DNA of 64,000 nucleotides, taken from the NCBI RefSeq assembly GCF_037038585.1, contig NC_092521.1, forward strand, positions 111,688,605-111,752,604. Reading direction: 5' to 3'. This document shows, in pieces, positions 47,501-58,112 of this stretch; position 1 is the first letter of the stretch, and each line of letters begins with the position of its first letter. This stretch comes from Patagioenas fasciata. Its lineage: Eukaryota > Chordata > Aves > Columbiformes > Columbidae. The notes beneath the pieces were generated by a model. The model saw only the letters and a program-made list of their open reading frames with translations, made no database searches and had not been told where the DNA came from. The position numbers and the translations under genes were made by a program.

Positions 47501-50328
47501 TTGTGTGTATCCAATACATTTTTTTATGAGGGTGTGTAGATGGAAAGCGGGTGGGTTATATCATCTGTGGCTGTTGTGCAGAAAGTAGGTCAGATTTTAA
47601 GTAGATATCACTAACTGCTCTCATATTTACTGAAAAAGAGCTATGGTGCTGTTATGCCCTCAGAAATGTATATACAGAGAAACATTAATGTGTTCAGTGT
47701 TGTATAAATATAGCCTTTGGTTTCCCTTTTTACTCTGTTAAATCCAGAATTACCTAAACAATAGCTTCCAATTAAACTAACTGTTCTTCAGTCCCAGAAA
47801 TGCTCCCCCTAAGGGAATATGTTTTAGTGTGCTTGTCTGGGTATTGACTTTCTTACCACTTCTTACCTCATTCTGAAGAATAAGTAAACTCTGTGGTTGG
47901 TTTAATTTAAAAAAACAAAACAAAAACCCCACACAAAACAGAACTAGTTGTCAGAAAGAGATACATCATTTTTTTTCAGATCCTTGTAGATACCTAATAT
48001 TCACCCTGTTCTTTAAGATTTGCTGACAACAAATGTAACATGTCTGTTAACAAAACATACATTTCCTTAAAGTAATTTTATTAAATTGTACAATTTTGGG
48101 CATGAAATGAGGCAGGAGGCTGTCTTTGAGCCATTTAAAAGTGACTGGAGAAATGTTTAATGTCAAGATTATTTACGTTGTTGAATATTATAACTGGAGC
48201 ACTTGGAAGTCATTAAAGTGTGAAAATGCTTGGTCAACTATTGTCAGTGTTTTAAAGTGTATCATTCATTATTTCATGCAGTTCTAGCTCAACAGTGTGG
48301 AACACAAGTTCTTATGTTTCAAGGAAGTAAAGGAGGAGTAAAAAGCAACTTTATATAAATTAATTAATGTGTGGAAACCTAAAATGTAAGATTAAAAAGA
48401 AGGAACACTATTCCACAATGTAACAATGAATACACATGGGTCCACATGTATACATTTTTACATAAGCATTGGTTGGGAGACTTAGAAGTGTTTCTTCCCC
48501 GAAGTTACCAGTCACCAAGCACAGAAAGAATAAGCTTTAATCTTTGTGGAAAAAACGAAAGCACTAAAGCCAGTTCATCATGGCCATACACAGTTAAAAA
48601 TGTGACATCTTTTTTACTCACTAAAAAGAAGATATGGTCATTTATTAGTGCTTCAGTTAATTACCAACCCTAAAAGGGCTTGAGTTATTGGACTATGATA
48701 GCATGATATTTTTAGATGTGGAGAAGTTATTTTTAGGAATTTTAATAGCTCCTTCTGCTCTGCAAAATTAATCTCAAGGCACTTCTATGGAATGTCTATT
48801 AGAAGTCATCCCAATAAATTAGTTTTAAACTCCTGTAGCTGAAGCAGCTTTTCTGTTCCCTCATGGCATAGCCAGCAAATTTCATCACACAATGTATTGA
48901 TGAAGACTGTAGGAACAAGCACATCAGGCTCCACAGTGCCCATCTGCCAGAAGCCTGGCTCTGAGCTGGAGACCAGTGCATGGGGATGGTTTGTGGGTTG
49001 TCATTACTCTTGAGGCTTTTTTACAGGGCAAGTTCCTAGAACATCCAAAGAAATCAGCACTCTACTTTTCAAAAAACAAAAGCAACCAACCAACAGCAAC
49101 AAAACCCACCACCACCGCAAGAATGCAAACAAACCTCCAACCCCCAACCCATTTTTGCTTCTTATTTACATTGTGGCCTAACAGTGAGAGCACGAGCATA
49201 GGGAATACTGAGATTTTGTCTGCAAGGCCCTCCTCCTCAAAAGGGGATTTACATGAGGCTGCCAGGAGAGTACCTTGACCTCCACAGGCTGAAGTGGCAG
49301 GATTGAGAGGTCTCCAACCCAAAGAAATGTCAGATTTGTGAGGCCACATGGAAAGAAAGCAAGAGGAAATCCTAGTGGTTAGTGTTGAAAGGAGGATTTC
49401 TGGATGCCAAGTCTCAGCTGTGTAGTTTGTTTATACATTTTACCCACCTTTTTAGGAAAACGGTAATCTTTTGCAATAAGGCTGCACAAAGCTGTACTTT
49501 TGCAGCTGTGTCAACTGACAGATAGTTCTGCACTTCATTCTTTAACCTGTAACCTAAAGTTGCCAGTCAAAATATCCTGTCTAGTTTCAGAGATACTTAA
49601 AAGCAGGAATTTTAAGACCTAAATGTGAATTGGCTCTTCTGGGAGTGAAGTCATCTGCCATGGATGAAGTGTCCTGTTTCCTTGGCTTAGAAGTGGGATG
49701 GAAAGCAAACAGAGAAATCTCAGTTGTGGCATTCCAGTCAAGTCACCTGCCTGTCAGGGAACTGATCTTAAACCTCTCATCACTGTCTAGGCCCTCAGGG
49801 AAGATTCCTCTTCCACTTTTGGAAACATGCGGTCAAAGGGATTAGTGTTGAGTTAATAAAAAGTTGAATTCAATATGTGAATTCTCTTGAGGTGCCTGAT
49901 CCTGCAAAATACTGCAGCTTCCCTTAAATTAATGTGTACCAAAGGTCATTTTGATTTGGTGGATCAACGTCACAACCTCTCTTTTATCCGACCTCTATTC
50001 ATCTTAAAAAACTAATATTGCAAGGTAATATTACAGAAAAGGAGAGGGAAAGGGACAACACCAGTCATTTTAATTATAATTGATTTTCAAGTCAAATTCT
50101 ATGCCTGTGAGCACAGTAAACTCTAGCTGGAGTGTGTGCCTGTTTGCTGATAGACTCAATGTAGTCAGAGCCAATTCAGGTAGGGCTTGTGCAAGGAGGA
50201 TTGATGTGAAGTTATACAGGTGGATTTCATAGGATCATTCATCACAGCACTGTAGAGAGGGATAGGAAAAATCCTGGAAAAAATACGTATTTTCGAATAA
50301 TTGGTCAGATTCTTCTTCTCTTCTCGAT
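44568..50328. other. Non-coding DNA with A/C-rich low-complexity patches
   Basis: About 5.8 kb, mostly AT-rich single-copy sequence. Simple A/C-rich patches occur at 47908-47940 and 49066-49150. Open frames at 46721-47059 and 47156-47413 (minus) and 49062-49349 lack motifs; the last is partly a translation of the A/C tract. Nothing else recognised. Confidence 0.4.
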
Positions 50329-50460
50329 TAAAAACAAAAACAAAAACCAAAAAAAAAAAGACCAAACCCCAAAACAACCAACCCACCAAAACCAAGCCCC
50401 CCACACCCCCCCGACACACACACACACACACAGACAACCAAAGAAACCACAAGAAAACAA
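50329..50460. repeat. A/C-rich low-complexity tract with (CA)n
   Basis: A compound simple-sequence tract of AAAAAC units, CCAAACC-type strings, two C-runs (near 50397-50411) and a short (CA)n near 50413-50432. The minus strand is therefore G/T-rich, with runs of 7 and 6 Gs separated by three bases. Open frames across it (50165-50452 minus, 50301-50576 plus) are translations of simple sequence. Confidence 0.75.
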
Positions 50461-50721
50461 AACCCAGTTTTCACTGTATGTATTTTAAGAATATTGTTGC
50501 TTCCATTTGCACTCCGGAAGCAGAGACAAATGATGCTGTGTATTTCTATGATTCAGAAATAATTTTTGTCCTATGAAAATAATAGTTGATATCTGCCTCT
50601 GCGCTCTTTTTTGTCTGGAAAATGGTTGATCAAAGCTGTGGGGTGCCTCTTTGTGCTTTTTTCCTTCACAAATGACACTTTGCAATCTAAAGGTGGGAAG
50701 TGATTGCCCTGAAACGGTCAG
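50461..50721. other. Non-coding spacer, nothing recognised
   Basis: Short single-copy spacer between the A/C tract and the CR1 tail. Confidence 0.45.
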
Positions 50722-50760
50722 GCATTTGAACTATTTGATTATTGTAGGTCCCTTCCAACT
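50722..50760 (+). mobile_element. CR1 LINE, extreme 3' tail
   Basis: A minimal CR1 3' remnant: tttgaactatttgattattg followed by taggtcccttccaact, the conserved CR1 3' UTR end. It leads straight into a pentanucleotide array, as at 25.6 kb. Confidence 0.7.
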
Positions 50761-50836
50761 GTTCTGTTCTGTTCTGTTCTGTTCTGTTCTGCTCTGTTCT
50801 GTTCTGTTCTGTTCTGTTCTATTCTATTCTATTCTA
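50761..50836 (+). repeat. Compound (GTTCT)n / (ATTCT)n microsatellite
   Basis: Twelve GTTCT-type units, one of them changed to GCTCT (50791-50795), followed by three ATTCT units and a partial end. It occupies the position of the CR1 3' terminal repeat. The frame across it codes an LFCSV-type polymer that is not a protein. Confidence 0.95.
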
Positions 50837-50936
50837 GAAAAAAGAAGATGGAAGCCTATGTAAGCATCAGAAATCAAGTAGTGTCATTCATGTTGAGAAA
50901 GTAAAAGGGAGTATATTTATCCTTATTACTAATATG

Positions 50937-50944
50937 CATTAAGG
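50937..50944. repeat. 8-bp target-site duplication, left (cattaagg)
   Basis: Exact match to 51057-51064 beyond the right end of the hAT element. Confidence 0.85.
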
Positions 50945-51056
50945 CAGGGGTGTCAAACTACTCCTCCATTTATACAGTCCTAAAATTACATTTTACCCTT
51001 TGAAGGCAAGCACGGGGCTGATGTGGCCCCCAGTGAAAATGAGTTTGACACCCATG
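50945..51056 (+). mobile_element. hAT-type miniature inverted-repeat element (copy 2)
   Basis: A 112-bp non-autonomous element with terminal inverted repeats: caggggtgtcaaact at the left and agtttgacacccatg at the right (one mismatch over 15). Perfect 8-bp target duplications (cattaagg) flank it, diagnostic of hAT transposition. The subterminal region (gctgatgtggcccccag) is shared with copy 1 at 11158-11266, in the opposite orientation; the copies are about 87% identical over 86 bases. There is no open frame of note, so mobility required a transposase in trans. Plus orientation is assigned by convention. The family is probably Charlie-like judging by the terminal sequence, but I cannot name it. 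Confidence 0.9.
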
Positions 51057-51064
51057 CATTAAGG
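51057..51064. repeat. 8-bp target-site duplication, right (cattaagg)
   Basis: Exact match to 50937-50944, fixing the element's right end. Confidence 0.85.
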
Positions 51065-51098
51065 AATTAATATTGCCTGCAGCCTTCCACTGAAACAA

Positions 51099-51147
51099 GT
51101 AGAATCAATGATCTTAAAGGTCTTCTCTAACCTGAATGATTCTATGA
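51099..51147 (+). mobile_element. CR1 LINE, 3' tail fragment
   Basis: Short remnant of another CR1 subfamily: agaatcaatgatcttaaagg, tcttctctaacctgaatgat and tctatgaa correspond to the conserved 3' terminus of older avian CR1s. It starts 35 bp beyond the hAT element's right target duplication. Confidence 0.7.
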
Positions 51148-52481
51148 ACCCATTGTACTGGTCCAAACAGAAGATACATTCGGTTGTGTGGCTCCCTCAT
51201 CACACACAGATGCTAGAGATGTGACTGTCTGCTTTTAGGACATTTGGACACCATAGTCTATGAGTTCCAGACCTCTGAGATGGGTCAAACATCTGTTTAG
51301 TCTCTGTTTTGTTTTTAATGGGGAAGGATTTAATTCAATTGTATTGTGCAAATTTGGGGAAGACAACTTCATTTAAATCTAACCTTTTGTGAGATTGATT
51401 GACAGAGGCAATTTACACTTCTAGAGTATATTTGTCTTTAAAACCTCTTAAATAATTTCTTGTGGTTTCTTGTAATTGTTTATTTTGTTGTCCCCAGTGT
51501 TGTATAAACACTGTGTAGAAATTCAGTTTCAACTCTTTGCTCTAGACAAATAGATATGAAAGATATAAGAAATAACCTTTCCTGACATATCTAACATTCA
51601 GAAATGGCTGACTGGTCTTATAAATGTTTATCAGTATCTGCTTTTACCTTTAATACTCCACAGTGCTATTGCATTACTGAAAAATACCTCAGACTGGTTG
51701 ATTATTGATACACCATCTCAAGCCTTTAGAGTAGTATTCATTTAAGCTTTACAGGTTCTGTAAGCAGAATTATTCTTCAACCTTCACTTTCCTCTATTGA
51801 AGAAAATAGTACATGTCTAGAGAGGTAAGAATGCGAGATATCTTGTAGTAAACATATTTTCAGTATTTTCACATATCCTTTATTTATGGGTGAATAATAT
51901 CTGTGCTTTTTGTGGTGTGATACGAAGGGGGACTCCTGAAAGATCAAGCCTGTTGTCAGAATGAGCTGGGGGACATCTGCAACCAGGAGAGGTGGCAAGG
52001 TCTCTTGAATATGCTTTCTGTATCTTGGTGATCTCAGCAGCACTGAGGTGGAGGATGCGACGCACCTTATGCAGCCCTCTAGTGTTCCTGGTGTTTTGAA
52101 AAAGCTGTATGTAACCTCATTTAGGGTGGGATTGCCATCTGTCTTTCAGATCAGTGTAAAAGTGGAAATATTATATCTAGTGACCCTCAGAGTTTGGAGA
52201 ACACCTGGGTCCTGCCTTCATTAGAAGTTCTACAGTGCTAATAAGTGCACTGTAATGGTCTCTGGAGGCATTTTAACATGGTAAAGGAGATGTTAAATAA
52301 GCCAGGGTTTCCCCAACAGTAGCCAGCTAAGTTGAGGCAGTAAGTGTCACAGTGCACAAGGTGTGCAAAAAGGTGCAGGTCAGATGATTTGTGTTGGCTA
52401 ACTATAGCTGTTTTTTCTTAGACACATTCACTGTACTCCAGTACATGCCAGTACTTTGAATAAATTACGTCATTAAGTTCC
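51148..52481. other. Non-coding DNA, nothing recognised
   Basis: AT-rich single-copy sequence. Minus-strand frames at 51777-52065 look compositionally ordinary (one reads RRILHLSAAEITKIQKAY) but have no recognised family or consistent splice sites. Confidence 0.4.
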
Positions 52482-52529
52482 ACAACAATGTAAGTTACAT
52501 CGTTGTAACTTAAATTACACAACGATGTA
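52482..52529. repeat. Cluster of alternating inverted 11-mers
   Basis: Three copies of one 11-mer alternate in orientation: acaacaatgta (52482-52492), tacatcgttgt (52496-52506) and acaacgatgta (52519-52529). The second and third are perfect reverse complements; the first differs by one base. The middle copy can pair with either neighbour. Confidence 0.75.
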
Positions 52530-55500
52530 GCTAGGCTACTGAATATTCACTAGAAGGCAATATGCTGTGAATTAGTTGTACTTGAATCTCAGGTATCTAA
52601 TAAATAGAACGCTGCCATCTCTCCCAATTTTGGCTTCCTTAAGTCCCCTTTCCCAGCTATGTGGCTTTCCGCCTCCAATACTATAGACAGTTTTGCACCT
52701 TTGAAACCATTGAGTTGGTTGTGCATATGCTACCTGCTTGACAACTGCAGGGAATTATTTTGGCCCAGATAAAAAGTGCTCAGGTTTGAAACTGAACACT
52801 TTCCTTTTAGATTGATTGTAGCATGTAGAACCTTTCCTTGCTTTGACTGCTTAAACCAGGAAAAATAAAAACAGCATGTTGGTAGATGGAAATGCTGCCT
52901 ACCCTGTTCTTGCTGGGATGTCAGCCTACACTGTATCTTTTCAAGGTAGCTGAATAACATCCAGGCACTTTGCAGTGTATAGAAATTGATCCATGAACAT
53001 GAGCAATGGATGAACACTGAGACCTGTGAATTTCCAAACTGGATGAACTTCCCTACATCTAGACTTAAATGTATAGTGATGTTTCTGCGTCTCATTGTAT
53101 ACTCAGTGATTATTGAAGAAAGAGAGTTTGAGAGATTATTACACTTCCTTTGTAAAGATGATGAGATAATATATCACCTCTTTTTATTGTTACAATAATT
53201 GTAAAATCAATCACATTATATATTATTGTTATATCTTCAGCTTTTATATTCATAAGACAGAGGAACACTGCAAAGTTAATGCAGCAAACATTCATCAATG
53301 CAAGCTTTCATTCTCATGACAGTTTATTTCCTGGAGATGAGAAAGGGAAAACAAACAACCCACAAAGCTCTAAAAAACCTGGAGAAAATATCAACCACAA
53401 GTTCCACAGCTGTATCAGAAGCTTCTTGCCTTAGTGCTTTCACCCCGCCCCGGCCAGTATTCTCAGTGGTATTTTTCTTTCCTTTTCAACCTGGTATTTT
53501 CTCCATTCTGTGCATTGCTCTGTCCTGCTATTCCTAAGTGTCTGATTTACATATGTTTGGAGAAGTGAAACTTCCACCTTGTCAGGTGTCAAAGGTGGAA
53601 GACAATGACTCAAAATCCTGAACCAGCAAAAATATTTAATGGCAATGAGGCACAGATTCAGATGATTGACATTTGCAGTGGTAAAGAATTGAGCTGCTCA
53701 TGCCCACCTTTGCCTTAGTCTTCTCTTTGCGGGCTACTGTCAGGACTTTTTTGGCCTGTGGACCCACGTACAGTTGTGTTGAGGCACTGCTGACTTGAGT
53801 CACACAGCCAGTCCCCAGGTTATGCTGTAGCTCTCTCCTTAGGCACAAGAACACTCAGCATTTGCAAGAAATGTTTGGCCCTTTCCTGAAGCATTTCAGT
53901 CTAGTGGCAGAATGTGCTGGGACACTGAAACAGTGACAGCACCACCAAGCTCCCACGGGTTGGCGCACATGCTCCGTTTTTCATGTTTCTCTCCATCAAA
54001 GGCCCTTTGACCTCATATTTGGCTGGTACTTCTTAAACGTGTGCTTTAGCGGCCCAAACAGGGTGCATGGACTATTTGACCTCTGGTAATTTCTGCTCTG
54101 CTGATGGTATAAAACAGACAGTACAGTGGGAGAGGAACTGGAGAGGAAGTGAAGGCTGAAAAGAAAAATTACAAGATCCGTGTCTAGATGCAGTGGCTCG
54201 AGGCTATTGATTCAAGTGGCAACAAGCAGTAGAAGAGACCAGCAGGAAGCTCATCCATCCTCCAGCTGAAGAAAATGCACTTGTAAGAGATCAATGGAAG
54301 AAAAGAGGGATTTGTACTTCTTTAGGCAGTGTGGTGTTTCAAAATGCCGCCTTTACATCAAGATGTAAAGCTTTATGCTTAAAGCTTTGCCAGATTGCTG
54401 CCTATCCACTCCTAGATGTACCATACAGAATATATATCTTCGTGGTTCTTTCCCTTTCACAGTGACCCTTCAGCTACATTGAAGTAAAATAATATATCTG
54501 AAGTAGTTTCACATTGTCTCAACTCACAGAAAAGGCAGCTACCCTGCAGCTTCCATCTCTGTCTGTTTTGTTTGTGGCATTCCCTGAATCAATACCTCCA
54601 ACTTCTATTTATAAACCCATGCTTCTTCCCAGAACTCGTGTGTTTCAAAAATGTTCTCTGACGTTGCTTTTACCAATCCACCTTTGAGGACGGAGGTGGT
54701 GTCCTCTGAGGGCTCAGCAGAGTCATGTACAGCTGAACCCATCTGGCACTGAAGAATGCTGTCCTGTATTGTTTACTCAGGGCAGTTAGCAAGCAGAATT
54801 TCTGGGGGTATCACCATCAAATGTTTCTACTCTTTCTTCCTTTACCAATGTATTAAAACTCTATACAATCAGTGCAGCAAGATATAAATGATATTCAAAG
54901 CAAATTCCTTGCCCATTGAGGAACAGAAAGGAAGTATGCCCTGATGAAATAACCAGTATTGCAGTAGGACCCACTGTGGCACAAAAATACAAAAGAAGGC
55001 ATCCCAGAATGCAATTTCGCAAAGGTTTTCTCCAGATTTCAGAGTTTGAAACACCACCTTAGCATGCTTTATGCTGCTCCCTACTGGCTTGTAACTAATT
55101 AACTTAAATATTTATTAACAGCTGGTGATTCTCTTAGCCTGTAGCCACAAGGCTGAGATGAGATACCTAATCTGCCTGGGCTAGTGCCTGCACAGGAGCC
55201 TCTGTTTTGTGTTTTTCAGTACTATTGCACTCCTGGCAGGAAAAAAGGGAGGTTTTCACCAAAGATGATCAGGTAACACTAACTTAAGATGGTGAAATAA
55301 AGACAAAGGTTTGCACCCCTTTTATTTTTTTGGAATAGAGTGTCCTGGTTTTCCTGAGAAGAACCAAACACTTTCTCCCTTGAAAATTTTTGTGTTCTGT
55401 GCAGGGAAAAATTTATTCTGACCATAATCTGTAAATCAATGGGACAGCACTGACAGTGAACCTGAATCCCAAACAGATTCTGTTGGAGTGCATTTGTACT

Positions 55501-55961
55501 GATATAAGTTAATGCCCTATACAAATTCAGCAGACCCACAAGGGCCTTTTGTAAATTAAAGTAAAATATTGTAGCTGGACTTTTCCATGTGTAAGAACCA
55601 GTTATGAATGAACTCATCTGAATGGGCACTAGAACTAGGGCAGAAACTTTTTTAAGTAAAGAAATTGGGATTTGTGTCTAGCTTGTGATTTCATCAATTA
55701 ATTCTGGGCTTCCACTCGTAGTTTTACTGCCACTTTTCAGATTGTTCTCGGAATGGCACGATCACAGTTTTAGTCTCTTCCTTCCCAAAAACAGTTGAGA
55801 GAGGTCTCTTCAGGCCTCTACCCTTGAATCTAATGTAAAGTTTTCTCAGGTGCTTGCTTTTCACACACCCCTGATGCTGACAACAGTGTAAGGCTAAATA
55901 TTTACAACAAAAAGCTTTTTCTTGACTAGTTGTCTCCTAAAACTTGAACAGTTTTTTATTT
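52530..55961. other. Non-coding DNA with small palindromes
   Basis: AT-rich single-copy sequence. At 54351-54386 two adjacent short perfect hairpins occur (ctttacatc with gatgtaaag around a 2-base gap, then agcttta with taaagct). Frames at 52730-53095 and 55279-55629 (minus) exceed 115 codons but show no motif. Confidence 0.4.
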
Positions 55962-56044
55962 TACTTCTCTGTCCTTTTCAGTGATGAACAACTTGTGTAA
56001 ATGTCCTGGTTTTGTTGCTCATCACTGAAAAGGGTAGAGAAGTA
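55962..56044 (+). ncRNA. miRNA-precursor-sized hairpin, 31-bp stem
   Basis: Arms at 55962-55992 and 56014-56044 are near-perfect reverse complements with a 21-base loop. As plus-strand RNA the stem has 28 Watson-Crick pairs, two adjacent G-U wobbles and one A-C mismatch. On the minus strand the wobbles become mismatches, so the plus strand folds better. Size and loop fit a miRNA precursor, but I do not recognise a known miRNA, and such a regular stem is equally what a recent local inverted duplication would leave. A diverged copy of the 5' arm end and loop (acaacttgtgtaaat, 55988) recurs at 56047 (acaagttcgtgtaaat), which supports local duplication. Confidence 0.35.
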
Positions 56045-56661
56045 TTACAAGTTCGTGTAAATTTGCTAAAATTTGTTGCTTTGTTTTTATTCACTTTTTC
56101 CCCATTTTTCTCCTCGACATTAATTTAATGTCAATTGTTATGGGAATAGCTCTCTTTCTGCTTCAGAGTTTGCATTCCTGTGCATATCTTCTTATGCAGT
56201 TTTAGAAGAAGTGTCAAAGACAGGAAAACATTGCAAATGTAACTTTGTACTTTTATGATCTGAAAAATGAGTAAGAGGAAAGAAACTGCAGGACCTTGTA
56301 TTGTTCATTTAGTGTTGGTTGAAGCTGAGGAATACCATATGAAATTGAATATTTTTGGAGTACTTTTAGAGCATCAGTTACAACCAGACCTGTGTAAATC
56401 CTAAGTCAAAACAACACAATGTTCAAAATTAGACTTCCCCCACATATACACTTCAGTTTTAATCCATGAATGTGAATTTTGTAGGCAATTTTTATGACAG
56501 CAGCACTTTTGTTGGCATTTTGTGAGTTTTCCCAGCCTTCCTACTTGTCAATGGCAATTTTAGAGTCAGCTTTTTAAAACAAATTTCCAAATACAGAGGA
56601 AAGTTATCCACTGTTCTTTTTCTTTTTTTTTTTTTTTTTCAAATGGTTGAATCAGGCATAT
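56045..56661. other. Non-coding DNA with a poly-T run
   Basis: AT-rich spacer ending in a T-run at about 56622-56639, just upstream of the solo LTR. Includes the left target duplication of that LTR (catat, 56657-56661). Confidence 0.5.
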
Positions 56662-56999
56662 TGTAGGGTACTACAGTGTGTCCGTGGATTTCCTGACGGA
56701 GGGCATGGGAACAGAAATTAGCCTTGAAGATATGAAGGCCTACCCGTGAGAAAGATGGGAGTAACGGAGTATCCGGAGATGTTAAGGATGTACCCGTGAG
56801 AGAGAAGGGAGTAGAAGAGTAACATTGATGATAGCAAAAATAGCCAATGAGATGTTACTGCTGTAACTTGTAACCAATAGTGAAGAGACACATGAATTGG
56901 TAAAACTGTATAAAAATGCACTTGTGGCAATAAATGGCATCTACTACTTTCATCCTGGAAGAACTTGGTCTATGTTGTTTGTTGGTCTCAACCGCAACA
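56662..56999 (+). mobile_element. Solo LTR of an avian endogenous retrovirus, 338 bp
   Basis: Begins TGTAGGGTACTACA and ends CCGCAACA, with perfect 5-bp direct repeats (catat at 56657-56661 and 57000-57004). It shows complete LTR layout on the plus strand: a U3 part with two imperfect tandem copies about 50 bp apart (tacccgtgag at 56741 and 56791), a TATA box (gtataaaaat, 56908-56917), then AATAAA (56929-56934) and a GT-rich stretch after it (ttggtctatgttgtttgttgg). No viral coding sequence adjoins it, so it is a solo LTR. The short R/U5 and compact size recall avian ERV groups, but the 5-bp duplication does not settle the class, and I leave the family unnamed. Confidence 0.82.
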
Positions 57000-58011
57000 C
57001 ATATACATTCAGCTGGATAGTCTGGTTTTATTCGGTTGCAGAGAGGGATGAAGGGGCTGTAGTACTATACTCTCACTGAACTTTTTAACATGGCAAGTAT
57101 ATCACTCATAAAGCCTGTTTTCTTCTGTGACAGAGCTGAGGCTAATAGTAGTGTTGTCTGAGAATAGTGGAGCAGTTGTGCTGCTGTGATTTTCTCAGTG
57201 GAGGTTCAGTCATGTACATTGGCCATTTCTTGTCATGTGATGTGTACAAACTTAGTGTTTTAGGAAACACTTTGATATTTTTTGAAACTGACTGGTAGTT
57301 TCATTGGTCTCTAGAGATGGACAGACAGTTTGAATCAGCCTCATTTTCTTCAGCAACTAGGTTTAAAAGATATAACTTAGGCTAGAACTAATAATGTATT
57401 TTGCTTTATTATTGTTCTTCCCTCAAAAGTTCTTTTAATATCCTATGAATTCACTAGTTACTCAGAACTACTGTGTCAAGGCGAAATCAAACAAGAATGG
57501 GGTTTTTTTGAGGTCCTTTTAGATCCAATTAATTCTATACAACAGTATTACTCTACTGTTAAGATTAAGGATTTTTGAGGCATGTGTGAAGTCTGCTGGG
57601 AAGCATCAGGGTTTTCATACCCCAAACCTATAAATACTTCCTGTTCTGTTGGGACACCAGCATCTTCTCCTGACAGTACCGCTGCAGTCTGGAGCCCAGC
57701 TCGTGTTAACTCCTGGTTACAAAAATGCCTTTGTAGGCTGAAAGTCATGTGATAATGATGTGTGTTCCCTCCACTTGCCATTCCAGGTTCAAAGTGCATG
57801 TTTGAGTTCTCAAAACTTAAGTTTTAACTTTTCTTCTGTTCTTTTCTTGGCTGCTTAGAATAGTTCTTGGCTTGCAGTGATTTGTATCACTATCACTGCA
57901 TTTAACCAGTGCTTGACTAAACTATTTTATCCTCACTGAGCTGAGTGTTGGCTTAATTTACAGTGTCTGGTGTTGTGATTTGCCACAAATTCAGATGTGA
58001 TATTTTTGCAT
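57000..58011. other. Non-coding DNA, one possible CR1 scrap
   Basis: Single-copy AT-rich sequence. At about 57508-57540 the string gaggtccttttagatccaat followed by taattctata resembles a decayed CR1 tail. A minus-strand frame at 57548-57799 (83 codons) is compositionally plausible but has no family or splice support. Confidence 0.4.
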
Positions 58012-58112
58012 TGCTGTGCAATCTACTCTAGGTGAACCTGCTTTAGCAGGTGGGTTGGACTAGATGATCTCCAGAGGTCCCTTCCAACCCCAACCATTCT
58101 GTGATTCTGTGA
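58012..58112 (+). mobile_element. CR1 LINE, 3' tail (second subfamily)
   Basis: CR1 3' end: aatctactctaggtgaacct, gctttagcaggtgggttgga, ctagatgatctccagaggtc, ccttccaaccccaaccattc, then tgtgattctgtga. The CTTTAGCAGG segment and the CCAACCCC spacing differ from the copies at 0.4, 58.5 and 61.6 kb, so it belongs to a different CR1 subfamily. Confidence 0.92.

Noticed and set aside
50165..50452. Open frame rich in Val/Phe/Gly on the minus strand
   Set aside because: It translates the G/T-rich simple-sequence tract.
55335..55375. tgtcctggttttcctg, resembling an inverted ERVL LTR terminus
   Set aside because: The following bases do not continue into LTR sequence.
57548..57799. 83-codon minus-strand frame with plausible composition
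   Set aside because: No acceptor with a pyrimidine tract, no family and no partner exon.
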